Shown: piece after piece, positions 11,601 to 23,357 of the stretch | How positions within the stretch are numbered: position 1 is the first letter of the stretch | Layout of the letters: every line of letters begins with the position of its first letter | NCBI GenBank assembly: GCA_903813345.2 | Contig: CAIIXF020000010.1 | Coordinates: 10,038,349 to 10,102,348 of the forward strand | Source: Owenia fusiformis | Lineage: Eukaryota > Annelida > Polychaeta > Sabellida > Oweniidae | Direction: 5' to 3' | Length of the DNA: 64,000 nt | Notes under the pieces: generated by a model | Told to the model about the DNA's origin: nothing | Databases searched by the model: none | What the model saw: the letters and a program-made list of their open reading frames with translations, nothing else | Position numbers and translations under genes: made by a program

Positions 11601-14600
11601 ATTTAGACTGATATGTATTTTATTGATATATGTATATCATATGAAACGTTACACCTGACTGGTAAAATCATGGTCACATGATTGTTCTCCGCGTCTCTGT
11701 ATTTAGATTCAGATATTGACCCATACTACAAGGCATCAAGTTTGGGGCAATCATACAGAGGTCCTATGAGTATGACACATGACTACATGCCATGTATGAA
11801 CTGGTTGGATGTACAACACTGCAATGTGAATCCATTTAAACTCGAGTAGGTAAATCTCGCTAGTTAGCGTTTTTGAAAAAACATTTTTCTAAATGGTCAT
11901 AACACTGGTTTAATGCACAATGCAAAATGAATTTCATATTTTTACCTGTAAATTTTTTATCTTTACTTTCAAATTAGTTATGCCGCAAAAGGTCTGGGCG
12001 ACCATAACCATTGCCGCAATCCCAATGGTCTCTACCGACCATGGTGTTATATCAATAAACACTGTCGTCAAGGATTTTGTGACGTGCCACAGCTGGGTGA
12101 GATAATGAGAACTGATTATCTATCCCTGCACCACTGGGATAAAGTGATTTTAGAAACTGGTTAATCCCAGTACCCTTTTACAATGTCGGGATAAATGGGC
12201 TTGAGACTTCTCTATCCAGCTTTGTCTTTGAGAAGTTGGCGGGATTGGGATAGATAATCAGATCTGAGATAATGTCAAATTAGAAAACAATAAATGAGAA
12301 ACGTAAGGGAATAGACTAAAGAAATTTAATTGATATTTCCAAACAAAATAGGAAATCAGTTACAGCGCGTACTATACTAATATTTTAAAAATCACCTCAT
12401 CCGACGACCCATTTCAATGATTGCAATTGAACTGATGACAGAGAGAAATACAACAATATTATTTCAGAAGATTTATGCTCACCTTAAACATAAAAACAAA
12501 ATAATTGTATTTTATAGAGGTAGTTGATGATATCAATGACGATTGTTCTGAACTCGCTGCTAACGAGGTTTTATACTGCCAGTCAGAAGATGCTAAACGG
12601 GGTTGTAGAAAGTACTGCTACCATGTTGGACCTCATGTCCATAAAGGCATGTAGAATTTTGCACAACGTTTTTAGCTCAACGTATCTTAAGTCCGTAGCA
12701 CATTCACCAGATTCATGCGAATAAGTTCAATTAAATCGAGATGCAGTTACGGATACGTTTAAGTCCTTTATAGTCTATTATTAAAGTCAATTGTGTAGTA
12801 CATCCATTGACAAAGAGAACTCAGCTTTGAATACGCTTATTCGACACTACATACATTTTTTATTCGTCTTTTTTACTCTAAATAGTGACAAACATAGCCG
12901 AACCGTATATTGAACCATATGGGACAAAGTTAGGAGCGTCTGTGCCATACACAGACGGTGATGTCATCTTGATCACATGTTGTCAGGATGGTGTTGAACT
13001 GATTGGCTATGAAAAACGAATGGCGTTGACAGACGGAACTTGGAGTGGACGACGCAACGTGTGTCAGGGTAAGAGATTCCAAAGACATTGTTTGATGAAG
13101 ACTATTTCTAGTTGATATTTGCATAAGTATGATATGACATAGAAGATGGAAGAGTGGTTTGTGTTAGAAAGCAAACCACAACACCCTAAACAATAGAAAG
13201 ACTAAAAGAAAGCAAAAAGATGTGTCCGGCGACCCCTTACCCTCCACCCCAGAACTCGTGTACGTTTTTAATGTGATTACATATCATTGTTTTAGAACAA
13301 TTGCTGGGAAAAACTCTTTTATCTTTTAGTATGTATACAGGGCTGGACGAAATACAACGGCCATTGTTACAAGGCATTAACAGAGGACGTCCTTAGCTTC
13401 GATGATGCTGAAGCTAAATGTAGAGCACATACAGCACATCTTACAAGCATCACTAGCCAGGGTGAACAGGATTTCATAGAACAACTGCTAAGTGAAACTG
13501 AGTGTGTATATTTCATTATTTTCTATGAGCCATGAATATATGTTTTGTACCGTGATTGTACGGTGAATGATGAGACGGCATATTTGGCAAGGTTAGTAAT
13601 AAAGTATGAGTATTGGGTTTTAGGAGGAAAAATAGCCAAGGCCGATAGGCCGAGGGTATTTTCTCTCCGAAGACCCAATACGAATGTTTTTTTAAACCAC
13701 ACCCTGAGCCCTGACTGTTTTGAAAGGTAAATGGTCCACGCTCCAATTTTAGGAAAAATCCTCTTTGTTACGGGTGGATAATTTTTAAAATAGAACACAG
13801 TTCATTCATTATATTGTGTTGCTACCTAAGTGGGGTTCAAGCCGAAATAAAGTTTTAGTTTTGTGTTTTCAGTGGAGCTGAGGATGTCTGGATCGGCTAC
13901 AGACAATATGACAATCTTAGTGTAATTACGTATCCCAGTTGGCATTGGATGGATGGCAGTCCGGCGAGATACCAAAGATGGGGTGATGGTGCAATGAAGA
14001 GTGACTCACAGGACTGTGTGTCAAGTAATGTTGATGATAGATACTGGAAGGATTCACACTGCACAGATAACAAAGAAATCATTTGTAAAAAACCAATAGT
14101 TGAGAGTGAGTTAATGACTAAATCATATTTTTGGCATTTTAATTAGCTAGTTGCACTGTGGCTTTATTTTTTACATGTCCTCGAACAGTATTGTACGTGT
14201 TAACAATAACATGAGGAAATTGTATCCGATTGAGTACACATAGTAAAAATCGGACTCTCAAGAGATTTCTCTATTTGTTGGTGTCATGGATTAATTAGGT
14301 TTTCAAGATCAGCATCTATGGTTCTATACAAAACAGGCTCACATTAGACGTCAACTTCAAACCATTTAACCATAATGACCACCATTTGACTATTACCATT
14401 ACCAGGAAGAGTGTGTGATAATGGATGGTCTGAGTTTGAAGGTTATTGCTACTTTGGTGTGGACATTAATTTTGACTGGCAAGCAGGAGACGATTACTGT
14501 GCTAATCTAGGGGCACATTTGACTAGTATTCTAAGTGAAGCTGAAGATGACTTTGTCTATAATTTAGCAGTTAGCAGGTCAGGTTCTTATCGACAAAATT

Positions 14601-17285
14601 GTTAAGAAGTATATTTTACATGGGCTGGTAATGATATCTTTCACACGTTCTACTGATCGTGTTTCGATCACATATTCTTATAAAATAGGCATGTTAGCAT
14701 GCGTCGAACGATCACCCGGATGTATCTCGGCCCATGTGATCAGATATTTCCCATTTCTCGCATCAGCTTTTTCAAACCTAAATGACATATTTAGCTAAAA
14801 ATTATATTTACCATAACGCTTGGATGTCCTCTTGTAGTGCCATAACTGGGACATTTTGGATTGGGTTTAATGATATCAACGTAGAGCGCATGTTCGAGTG
14901 GAAAGATGGCAGCACCATACCATATGAGAACTGGGAACACGGCGAGCCTAATGGCGGGGCATCTCAGAACTGTACAAGAATGCAGGTGGGTACATATTTT
15001 GGACTGTAATACAAATATATTACAAATAGTATTCGGCAGTGCTTTAGGGCGTTCAACTAATGTAACGTTGGATTACTAGAGACAGGTCAGATATGATATA
15101 CACCTTGGGTAATTCCTTTATTAATAACAGAATGTGATTTGTTTAATGTAAGCTTATTCTAAGGTATTTCTAATTTGAATTTTGCATCGACTATATCATA
15201 TTGTATTGTATTGTATTGTATTGTATTGTATTGTATTGTATTGTATTGTATTGTATTGTATTGCCTTGCCTTGCCTTGCCTTGTATTGTATTACTCTGTC
15301 TAATTCATGAATTGAAACTTATGTGATTCAGTTAAGCGAGGCCTGGGAGTGGGAGGACAAAGACTGTGTTTATGAGAAACAATTCATCTGTAAAGGTATA
15401 ATCAAATTAATTTATTACCTAACATGTGTATGATTTCTTACGATGAGTGGTCTTTGGGAAATATAAAATAGGAATCATACATCCGCATGGACTTTTGTTG
15501 CATGAATACATGGAAGAGGGTTTTAAGACTATGTTGCATCGTATATTCAGTAACAAAGACAGTTAAACAAATGGGCTGAAAAATCACGATATTTGAAATA
15601 AAGCAGAAAACAGGTCTGACAAAAATGCAATCTAAAAATTGTGTACACTCAGGCTGTGCTAGAATCAATGGTGCAAACATTTTGTTTACACCTATATCAT
15701 TATGGGTTGCATTATTGATATGACATCAGGATGTGCTATCAAATATTTTTGAATAAATCGTTTTAAAGGTTACTTTTTGAAAACCCATGTACTACAAACG
15801 TGCAGTCTAACGGCTAACGACATAATTGTGATGGGTATCAAAAAACTAGTGGCCTTCAGAGGGAATTAATGATTTCAATATGCATTTTATGCAGGTGCAC
15901 TTCCAAACATTGAGCCACCCTGTATTGACCAGATAGCAGATTGTAGAGCCATATTTGACCATACCCCAAATTTCTGCATGATGTACCCACAATTTGCTGA
16001 AGATTATTGCAGAAACACTTGTGGTTGCACAAAATCGGGTACGTTATGTAATTATAAATGATAGTATTTACAAGGACGTGTCAAAATAGTTATTATTACC
16101 ACTTTGCCGGGCCAGTCCTAGGGGTTTTAGTCAGTGCTAGTTTAGAAGGCATTCGTTTTACTATTACGACCTGAGCAATATGTGACGTCATAGTGGCGGT
16201 CCATATTGCCGGTGAAGAATGCAATTAATGACCGGCAATTTTCTCCGGGAACTAATTGTCTCACTAATAACTGTACTTGTTCGATTGTGCCCATTTACAA
16301 GTTATGATAGTGTGCAGGTGTGGCAGTTGCACAAACTCTATCTCTGGTATTTCAATTTGAAGGATTCACGTTAGGTGCAATTGCTACAGAGGGATAATAA
16401 AGACTACAACTGCAACGAAATGATATAGAAAGAACACTATGAAGTTGTAATCTTAGAATTTAAGACATTTTAAAGAATGGATATAAATTGTAAATTGATG
16501 TTATTTGACCTAGAAAAGGAGTTCACAAACCGTCTTGAGTTCCGTGAGAAGCGTGATCGCAAAGAAACGATCATAATTGAGGACAGTGCCAACTTGCGTA
16601 TTACAAAGGCCGGCGTGATTACTCAGTGGTCGGTGTATTCTGAAGCTGGGGGTGAAGTCTATTTCCAAGTATGGAGACCAACTGGCTCAACTGGACAGTT
16701 TACTCTTATAGGGGAAAACTATGTTAATGTGAAACAACATAGAATTAACAGATTTGATATTGCATCAAATTCCAGAATTAAGGTATAACCAGTGTTTGGA
16801 AATGCGCATGGCACCGGACAAATAAACCATTTATTTCATTTAAAGAAGATAACAGTAGCGAGAATGGTCATGATACTTGTATATGTATGTTGTACGTCAT
16901 GTCAAACTCTACTACCTGTAGAAATAGGTGACTTAATTGTCTTAAAGGCTAAACTGTAAAAAATGAGGTCTAAAAAAGCAAAAACAGTTTGGATTGTAAT
17001 TTTACATAAGTAATGGATATTTCAACTTGTGCATCGTGCTCATTTCCATTTCTCAACTTCTAGGTTAACGTTGGTGACGTTGTCGGAATATATGAGCCAA
17101 CCGAGCCCACACCAGTTCCTTACACAGATTGCCCCACGGCCACCGAGCAAAACCCTATGGGATACTCAAACGCTGCAATATGGAAACGCTCAAAGAACGA
17201 TCACAATGACTGGAGCGTTGGAGACTCCCTAAGCTTTAGTAATGCATTGTGTCGAATTTACTCCATTGGATTTAATGTACTCTAG
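4660..17285 (+). CDS. Secreted multidomain astacin metalloprotease with ApeC, CUB, kringle and two C-type lectin domains
   Basis: About 29 exons encode roughly 1,475 residues. Order: signal peptide (1-20), propeptide ending RSKR (~127), astacin catalytic domain (~128-335), EGF (338-380), ApeC (~383-535), linker (551-689), CUB (690-810), kringle (811-896), ShK-like (897-940), CCP-like (941-1001), C-type lectin 1 (1002-1135), C-type lectin 2 (1137-1264), ShK (1268-1312), unrecognised C-terminal domain (1313-1475). Astacins are zinc endopeptidases; the accessory modules are typical of carbohydrate, peptidoglycan or protein binding. I infer a secreted immune or digestive protease directed to microbial or glycan surfaces. 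Almost all neighbouring exon phases agree. Weak joins are exon 2 to 3 and exon 20 to 21, where a small exon may be missing. AATAAA follows the stop at 17288-17293. Exon lists are given in the three sub-entries below. Confidence 0.85.
6311..6614. mobile_element. G/C-run MITE with GGCGGATCTGG inverted ends
   Basis: The left end CAGGGGCGGATCTGGG and the right end, read on the minus strand as CACTGGCGGATCTGGGG, form terminal inverted repeats. The body consists of GGGCCC-rich, A/T-run sequence with poly-G and poly-C tracts. It has no coding capacity. It lies in the intron between astacin exons 4 and 5. Confidence 0.7.
10101..10400 (+). repeat. 150-bp tandem duplication spanning an exon-intron-exon junction
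   Basis: 10101-10250 is repeated almost identically at 10251-10400 (GCGCTTCT versus GCGTTTCT is the visible difference). Each copy contains the end of an exon (YDPYEGGRSAFHL), a donor GTAATTG (10166 and 10316), a 41-bp intron-like stretch, an acceptor TTCATTCAG (10206 and 10356) and the start of the next exon (AVIQSTFQSDTTPNA). Use of the inner sites would retain a 109-nt middle exon that shifts frame and reads a TGA near 10253. Only donor 10166 with acceptor 10356 (a 191-nt intron) keeps the frame. Confidence 0.9.
12113..12260. mobile_element. Short MITE with TGATTATCTATCCC inverted ends
   Basis: TGATTATCTATCCC at 12113-12126 is complementary to GGGATAGATAATCA at about 12247-12260. The interior is short and also partly self-complementary (CTGGGATAAA / TTAATCCCAG). 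It lies immediately after the kringle exon 19. Confidence 0.65.
12886..17285 (+). other. CCP-like, two C-type lectin, ShK and novel C-terminal part of the multidomain gene (exons 21-29)
   Basis: Exons: 12886-13068, 13330-13501, 13873-14105, 14406-14577, 14838-14985, 15332-15395, 15895-16038, 16514-16782, 17064-17285. Exon 21 resembles a CCP/sushi module but shows only two to three cysteines. Exons 22-23 are lectin domain 1 (GWTKYNGHCYKAL, AHLTSITSQGEQDFI, WIGYRQ, IICKK). Exons 24-26 are lectin domain 2 (CDNGWSEFEGYCYF, AHLTSILSEAEDDFV, FWIGFND, ENWEHGEPNGG, QFICK). Lectin 2 has an EPN motif, the family's signature for mannose-type sugars; lectin 1 lacks EPN and WND and is probably not a classical calcium-dependent sugar binder. 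Exon 27 is a ShK module with six cysteines ending CRNTCGC. Exons 28-29 encode an unrecognised beta-rich segment (VITQWSVYSEAGGEVYFQVW, VGDVVGIYEP) and the TAG stop at 17283-17285. Confidence 0.85.
15199..15292. repeat. (TTGTA)n microsatellite
   Basis: There is a run of about fifteen TTGTA units with a few TTGCC variants near the 3' end. It lies in the intron between lectin exons 25 and 26. Confidence 0.95.
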
Positions 17286-18849
17286 ATAATAAACATCAAC
17301 GCCATATTCATTAAAAAATCTCAAAGACATTTTACGATATATTTCCTTTCATATTGCGGGCGTACTGCGGCCGTAGCTCCACAAAATCGATATAGAAAAG
17401 TTACATCGTACTGCTTTATCCTTATACTGTATAAGTGGTATTTAATCCGAGTGGTTAATTTTCCGAATGATCAAATTTCATCATTTTCCTAATTTTAATT
17501 TTCCTAATGATAAGAAACCTCCCATTGGATAACATTATAAAAACAATATTTCCGACATTTAATTTTCCGAACCTGGAAAAAATTAGGAAATAGGAAAATT
17601 AAATGATTAGGCAAAATTACCACTTATACAGTATTTTGTGCAGCATATTTCTCTCGATTTGGGGGAGGTACGGCCGTCGTACGGTTACCGTAGATCAAGT
17701 GTGACTGACTAGAGGCATTAGTCTCACGACTCGGTGATCAGGAGTGTTATCACCGAGTCACTATCATTTCCGCATGAAGGTCTCTAATTATAATCCCTGC
17801 TACGTCTTAAAAATATTGCATTGTACTGTTGTCCATTATTGTGTCTTTATAGCATCTCGTCTTCTTCACTTTGCATTGTGTATTACACTTCCCTCCAAAA
17901 GTTTGGAAACTGGAAATCCCCATTAAACCACGTGTTAAAGCGTTTTTTTCACAAGTGTGTTCTTTTAACAAGTTAATCATACGTCATTTCCAACCTTATA
18001 GAAATTGAAATGAGAACATCAACAGGCATAAGATGCTATCCATGCAATGGTAAGTCAGGGGTTGCCAAACTTTGAGATTGAAGTGTATATTTTACCGAAA
18101 CAGCATTTAATTTAGAACTGGTATGATGCGTTTGTGTTCCCACCTATAGGTGTATCTGAGCTTTCGCCTAAAATAAAGAAGCATAAAGTATGGTCAAAGG
18201 CGTCTAACCAATTTGTATTGATTCGGCCAAATATTTAGCAAATCCAACCGAACTAAACATGTTTTGATAGATAGTAGCCATCTTGAACAGAGCTACTTTG
18301 TCCCAAGGTACTAGTAGACGAAATTTGAACCAAATCCGTCCACTATTATTTGAGTTGTCAAAGATTGTTTTATTATACGAAAAATGGCGGCCATTTTAAA
18401 AAAAATCAGCTGCCATCTTTCCAAGTTTCTTCATGAGCAGAACTCCTTCATTCCTAGGCATCAGCAAATAAAATTTGAACTAAATCCGTCTCATAAAAAG
18501 GCACAACGGCACCAACGTGCACTAGTTTTTGCTATAAACCAAGCAACGGGGGTCCACATGACCTTTCGATTATTTTGAGTATGGAAACTTATTTTACAAA
18601 GCTAGCAATGGCATAAATTCTGTGATAATAATTTGGTGACGTTGCGACTTTTTAAAATGATCTCATATCTTAAAAGCGCATCGGTTCAAAAAAATCCCAA
18701 AAGACCTAATATACATGTATTTTAAAATCCGACTTATTTAGCAATCCAAATAGTAAACTCTCTCTTGGAAAAATATATTTTCAAGATTCGTTGACTTTTC
18801 TTGCAGAAATAGCCGCATCTGCACCGGGCGTGACATTACCAAAATGCAT
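17286..18849. other. Convergent intergenic region between astacin and claudin-like genes
   Basis: AATAAA at 17288-17293 serves the astacin gene. The region also holds a nested MITE pair (17355-17720) and, at about 18310-18500, two diverged copies of an AAATTTGAAC(C/T)AAATCCGTC motif. Short exon-like segments at about 18001-18049 (GIRCYPCN) and 18807 are too weak to call. Confidence 0.45.
17355..17720. mobile_element. Palindromic 'CAGTCACATTTG/CTACGG' MITE interrupted by another MITE
   Basis: The outer element shares GGCCGTAGCTCCACAAAATCG and GTACGGCCGTCGTACGG-type blocks with copies at 22595-22762, 38334-38545 and 53001-53149. It is split at about 17423-17636 by an insert whose ends, TATACTGTATAAGTGGTA and TACCACTTATACAGTA, are inverted repeats. 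The uninterrupted copy at 22595 shows where the insert landed. Neither has coding capacity. Confidence 0.75.
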
Positions 18850-18889
18850 TTTATTGAAACAGGTGTCAAATTCGACAAAGGCCGATGTC

Positions 18890-21800
18890 TTAGAAATTAT
18901 CTGTATCACATATGATTTGTGAAATACCTAGTAAATCTGCTTGGGATTGCCGAATTTTTGCCTCAAAACTTTCATATTCTTGTTGCTCGACCAACATTCT
19001 GTATGTCTGTAGGCCGGGGCTCCTACAAGCTGCACACAAGAAAAATACCGTAGCCATGAATGCTAAAATTGTTCCTGTAATCAGAGACATATAGGCCCAT
19101 ATAATGTCTTTTAAATAATAAGATTTTGAAACTTATATATTTAACTAATACTTCTCAAGGAACAACAAGAACCATGAAATCTAAATTAAATTTTCAAATA
19201 TTATATTTCGTTAAGTACTTCTCTACAAAGACACATGAAGTACATTATACAAACACGAGCTTTCTTTAGCCGTATATGCATTTTATATTTGATGGCGGAG
19301 ATTCTGAAAATTCGACTTAAGAAATGACTTACCCAGTCCACAAATATAGAAACAATATGAAAGCTCTGAGGGAATACTGGAATAACCAAAGTCTATGACG
19401 AAAACACCATCAGCTGCATTAAACGCCACGTACAGAAACGCTATCGCAAAGCTCAAAACTAAAACAAAGAAATACATGTAAGTATTACATATTATACCCT
19501 GAGCGTCGAGTCTAGGTATAAAGACGAAGCTCGCTTTTGAGAAACAAAGTCGAACGAATGCAAAGGGTACATCATTTACGGAGCTAGAAAGTGATTAAGT
19601 GAAGTTGACCAATATTTGCGATACCCTTACCCTGTGTTTTCATGTTTTAATTTAAATGGCCGGAAAACCCAATGTTCCACTCATGAATTGCGTCCGACCC
19701 CATATTTCCAAAACTCATAAAATTCACATATAACATGTATAAAGAAAAGCAGACTTACATTGAATCAGGTTTGTGATGAAGAAGGCAAAGTTACAAGTGT
19801 AAGCGTTCACCTTGATCAACGAGGCCAATGACACGCCTACATTGAATACGCTGATAAACAGAGAGCCAAGAATGAGTTTCTGGAATAACACGAACCAATC
19901 TGGAAAACAAAGGGGGAAACTATCACAATTGTCGAAAAAAACAATCCAAAAGTACTTTCAAATGTATTTATTTGACATGAGAATGTTAACGTAAACTTTG
20001 GTTAATTATATTAATGCGATGCTATCATTGGCTACTCAAAAGTTGTTTGTTTTTAGGATTAAGTACTTGAGTTTATGGTAACCAATCAGATACCATTCAT
20101 GTAGACACACATTCATAGTCACTGGCATTGACCCTGAGAGAGGATCATATTGGAATATACAATATATTGTTACGCATACAACTAAAATGAAAAGGGATGT
20201 TGTACATGAAACAAAAACTTGTACATGAACGTGTAGAATTATAGTTCTCTGTGGATTAGTTCTCTCATTTGTACTATTTATTTTACCAATTGAGTATAAA
20301 GGCATACGGAAAATAATTGTGATTATGTGCCTGGAAAGTGAATTAATGAGCGGGACAGTAATCCCGGCCGGAAGTCGAAATGCTGTACACGCTTGCGTAC
20401 AGGTTCTCCCAAAAAGTGTGACTTAACTCCCCTTTTACCACTGGTATTGGAGTCTTGAGACTCTTGACATATAGAGTAAATCTCTTGGGGGGGGGGGTGA
20501 AGGTCTTTTGCAAAATTAACGTACCTTGAAGGTATCCTTCTATTTCAGCCTCGTTGTCTCCAACAATTACACATTCTCCCGTCCCGTTGGTGTAATTGTC
20601 AAAGCAGATCTGCCAAAGTCCAACATTATAAACAAAGTCTTTATTAGAGATTCCTACTATCCACCATGGTGTTCCCATGGCAACAGCTTCCGTAAGAAAA
20701 CACAAAATGGCTGATCCGAGACCAAAATATATGAGCACTTGGAACTTACAATTGAACGCCATTATGTCGTTCCTGGTTCGTTTTTTACGGGTTTTTCTAT
20801 TTCTTCGTCGAGGTTGGATAGATAATTCTTCTATTTCATCTATTGATTGTAGGTTCGGTGAGCTTGACACTAAACTGATCGCCCGGGTCCGCTTTTGTTT
20901 TTGTCTCTGAGATCGAAGTTCAATGGTGCGTGTACTGCTTAGAGATGGAGACGTATAGCTGTGGTGGAGCTGCGAGCTATTTTTGGAGGCCTAAAATTCA
21001 AAATCAAATCGTAAGTCATTCTAATCATAAAAATTCCCATTTATTATAATCTACAGAAATGCTTCATTTAAACGTTACCATTCTTCCCCAGTTGCTCCCA
21101 AAGAAATCCATTTTGTTTCATTTAATTTCACTTGTTACAACATTTGTCAATTCAATCTCATAAATATTGGCCTCCACTTGACTGAACTTTGCACCTTGTT
21201 GATAACATAAGATTGCATAAGGTCAATGTTATCATATACCAATCCATTTATATGTCAATATCATTGTTGAGCTACGGTAGAATCCATGATATTTGACACC
21301 ACTTTACTAACACTTTCTTCCAAAAGTTTGATAACCTCAGGTCCTCCATCGGAGTACGTGTTGAAGCTTATCTACATTTGAATTTTTATATATACGTAAC
21401 CTGCAATGAATATTTATGATACAGGTGGAGATGTATCTTGAATTTATTTCCAGTATGTCCAAACTTTCCAATTTTTTATCAATTACAATATGTCGAAAAT
21501 TAATGAAAAACTTGAAAATCGTCATTCCTATATAAACCATTAGGGAATGGTGGCTCCGGGCAAATCAGATTTCAGGATATCGATTCACTAAAAGATTCAT
21601 CAAAAAAATATTTGGTGAAAATGAATTGTCTAACTTTTATTTGCTGTTAATGTTTAGTTTACTTTATGAACATTAAGAGCTCCAAAGCTTCAGTCCCTTT
21701 TGAAAAACATTTTCGCCTTCTATGCTATCGATATTTCAATAGGAGAGTTTTTTTGTAAAATAATTTTAACTTCGAATACCTCTAACTTTGTTGAACCTGA

Positions 21801-23071
21801 AGCTATATCAAGTTTTTGTTATAATAAAGTTAGCGAATTCATTTTTCTACCCGACTTGTGTTTTTTGCGTGAACTCGGATGGATGGATACTCTGCCACAT
21901 GGCTTGCGACAAACCTACTTTTTCCATTAGTTCTCATGGGATTTGCAAACTTCACCAGATTTTTCATTAATTTCCGACCTATTGTAATTGTTGATAAAAT
22001 TTAGAAAAATTTAAGGTATTGGAGTGATGTCAATTTACATTTTCAGTCCCTTTAAGAAATTTTGTCTTAACAGATTATGGAAATAAAAACTCAAACATAA
22101 ATCGGCTTTAACATGTAATCCAATAAGGGGGGGGGGGGGTCAGACTTGCCAAACTTTTAGAGGGGAGTGTAGCTTTCATTTAAAATTTTATTTATCGGAG
22201 CCCAGAGGAGTTAAAGAAAAAACTGTGCGCGCATCTAAAGTACAATTAACGAATGCAGCTGTCGTTAGTAACTTGATCACCCTTGATATAAGGCAGATAC
22301 CGATAATGGACCGGTAGGGTACAGCAGCGTGACCGGTGCGGTGCATCGGTTATTTTTTAAGGGAAAGTTAAATTAAAAAATAACCGTTGTACCGAACCGG
22401 TCATTATTTACGCTGCGTGCACCAATGGTGTGGATGAGATCCTGATGTTTACTATATTGAGATAAGTTAAGCTTTATGTTCCAAAATGTTAGTCATTATA
22501 TTCTTCAAACAAGTCAACATGCTAATGTTACGTGCGCTATATCATGGATTACTCAATGATTTATCGAGCCGTCATACTCAACGTACTCCTTAAAGCCCCA
22601 GTCACATTTGCTCTACGGCGGTCGTACGGCGGGCATAGCTTCACAAAATCGATGCAGATTTATATCGCAATGCTCCCTATATTTCATGCTCTATATTTCT
22701 CTCGATTTTGGGAAGCTACGGCCGTCCTACGGTTGCCGTAGATCAAACATGACGGGGGCATTATAAGCATACGGATAATTTTAATCAATATTATGGGCAC
22801 AAGGATTTAAAAAATTAGTTACCCAAATTGGAATGGTCTTACAATTAAACAATTAATTAATAACAAAAGTAAGAAAAGTAGCAATAAACCGTTGATATAC
22901 AGCAATAAAATGCCTTTGTTATGATATGCTATGGTCTAACCAAACAAAAGACAAACTATAGAATTACATTATATATAAATAAAGCAATTGTTCACAAGTC
23001 AAAATGCAAAGTACACTTACCCCACTCGCACCTATATCAGACTTTATTAAATCCGTTTTTGTCGAAGTCAT
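18890..23071 (-). CDS. Claudin-like four-pass membrane protein (322 aa)
   Basis: Five exons on the minus strand: 23071-23021 (MTSTKTDLIKSDIGASG), 20990-20525, 19899-19759, 19458-19333, 19074-18890 (TAA). They total 969 nt with phases agreeing throughout. The N-terminal region is long, basic and cytoplasmic (RRRNRKTRKKRTR). Then follows TM1 (FGLGSAILCFLTEAVAMG), and an extracellular loop with W, NVGLWQIC and a second Cys, which is the claudin/PMP22 GLW-C-C signature. TM2 is FISVFNVGVSLASLI; TM3 and TM4 are in exons 4 and 5 (ILAFMATVFFLCAAC). The family includes tight- and septate-junction proteins and related tetraspan proteins; the precise role is unknown. AATAAA on the minus strand at 18855-18850 fits the 3' end. 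A second, shorter relative lies next to it in the same orientation. Confidence 0.82.
22332..22401. repeat. Strong hairpin in intron 1 of the first claudin-like gene
   Basis: ACCGGTGCGGTGCATCGGTT followed by ATTTTTTAA is complementary, with few mismatches, to TTAAAAAATAACCG followed by TTGTACCGAACCGGT. The arms are about 29 bp and the loop about 12 bp. A poly-G run lies upstream at about 22127-22138. Confidence 0.7.
22595..22762. mobile_element. Palindromic 'CAGTCACATTTG/CTACGG' MITE, intact copy
   Basis: It begins GCCCCAGTCACATTTGCTCT and ends with the inverted complement (GTAGATCAAACATGACGGGG). Inner arms share CACAAAATCGAT and CTCTCGATTTTGGG. It is the best-preserved copy of a family also found at 17355, 38334 and 53001. 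It lies in intron 1 of the first claudin-like gene. Confidence 0.75.
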
Positions 23072-23357
23072 ACGTTGTCTTAAACTAAAAATGAACTTTG
23101 TATGCAGTGAAAGTGTTTTGAAGCATTTGTTTGGTTTTAATCTTGATTAATGACATGAGTAAACACATATCAGAAGTACAGAAGATGTAAAAATATGATT
23201 GTTTTGTAAACGTATGTATAGATGGCTACACGATTATCATTAAAAGTACACAACAATCTTGTCAGGGAGTTTTAACACAAAGCAAGAAAAACTTTGGAGT
23301 AACCTACACACCATTCTCAGTCGACTGACAGATCGCGACATGTCCGCACATTAATGA

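Larger units (their letters stand above)
8861..12650 (+). other. ApeC, CUB, kringle and ShK-like part of the multidomain gene (exons 10-20)
   Basis: Exons: 8861-9148, 9363-9454, 9715-9841, 9956-10165, 10357-10563, 10701-10810, 11040-11170, 11355-11476, 11707-11845, 11978-12096, 12518 to about 12650. Exons 10-12 match the apextrin C-terminal (ApeC) domain: WPKGQFGL, GCPNGYTFSTGW, FCMKTNS, WPAGSYC, CPSGFTVGS, DDETKGNNAF, LPDGSY, FCCRDD. Exons 13-14 form a Cys-poor linker, interrupted by a 150-bp duplication. Exons 15-17 form a CUB domain (TTPNFPGNYNPNQECNWFV, CKDYVEIR, LCGS, VTFRSDNS). Exons 18-19 form a kringle (SYRGPMSMT, CMNWLD, HNHCRNPNGLYRPWCYI). Exon 20 resembles a ShK module (DDCSELAANEVLYC, GCRKYC). 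ApeC modules are known in other proteins as peptidoglycan or muramyl-peptide binders; that role here is inference. Confidence 0.85.

Noticed and set aside
18001-18850. Exon-like segments (GIRCYPCN, then ASAPGVTLPKC) suggesting a small cysteine-rich Ly6-type gene
   Set aside because: There are only two short segments, no signal peptide, no further cysteines, and overlap with the 3' end of the claudin-like gene; too weak to call.
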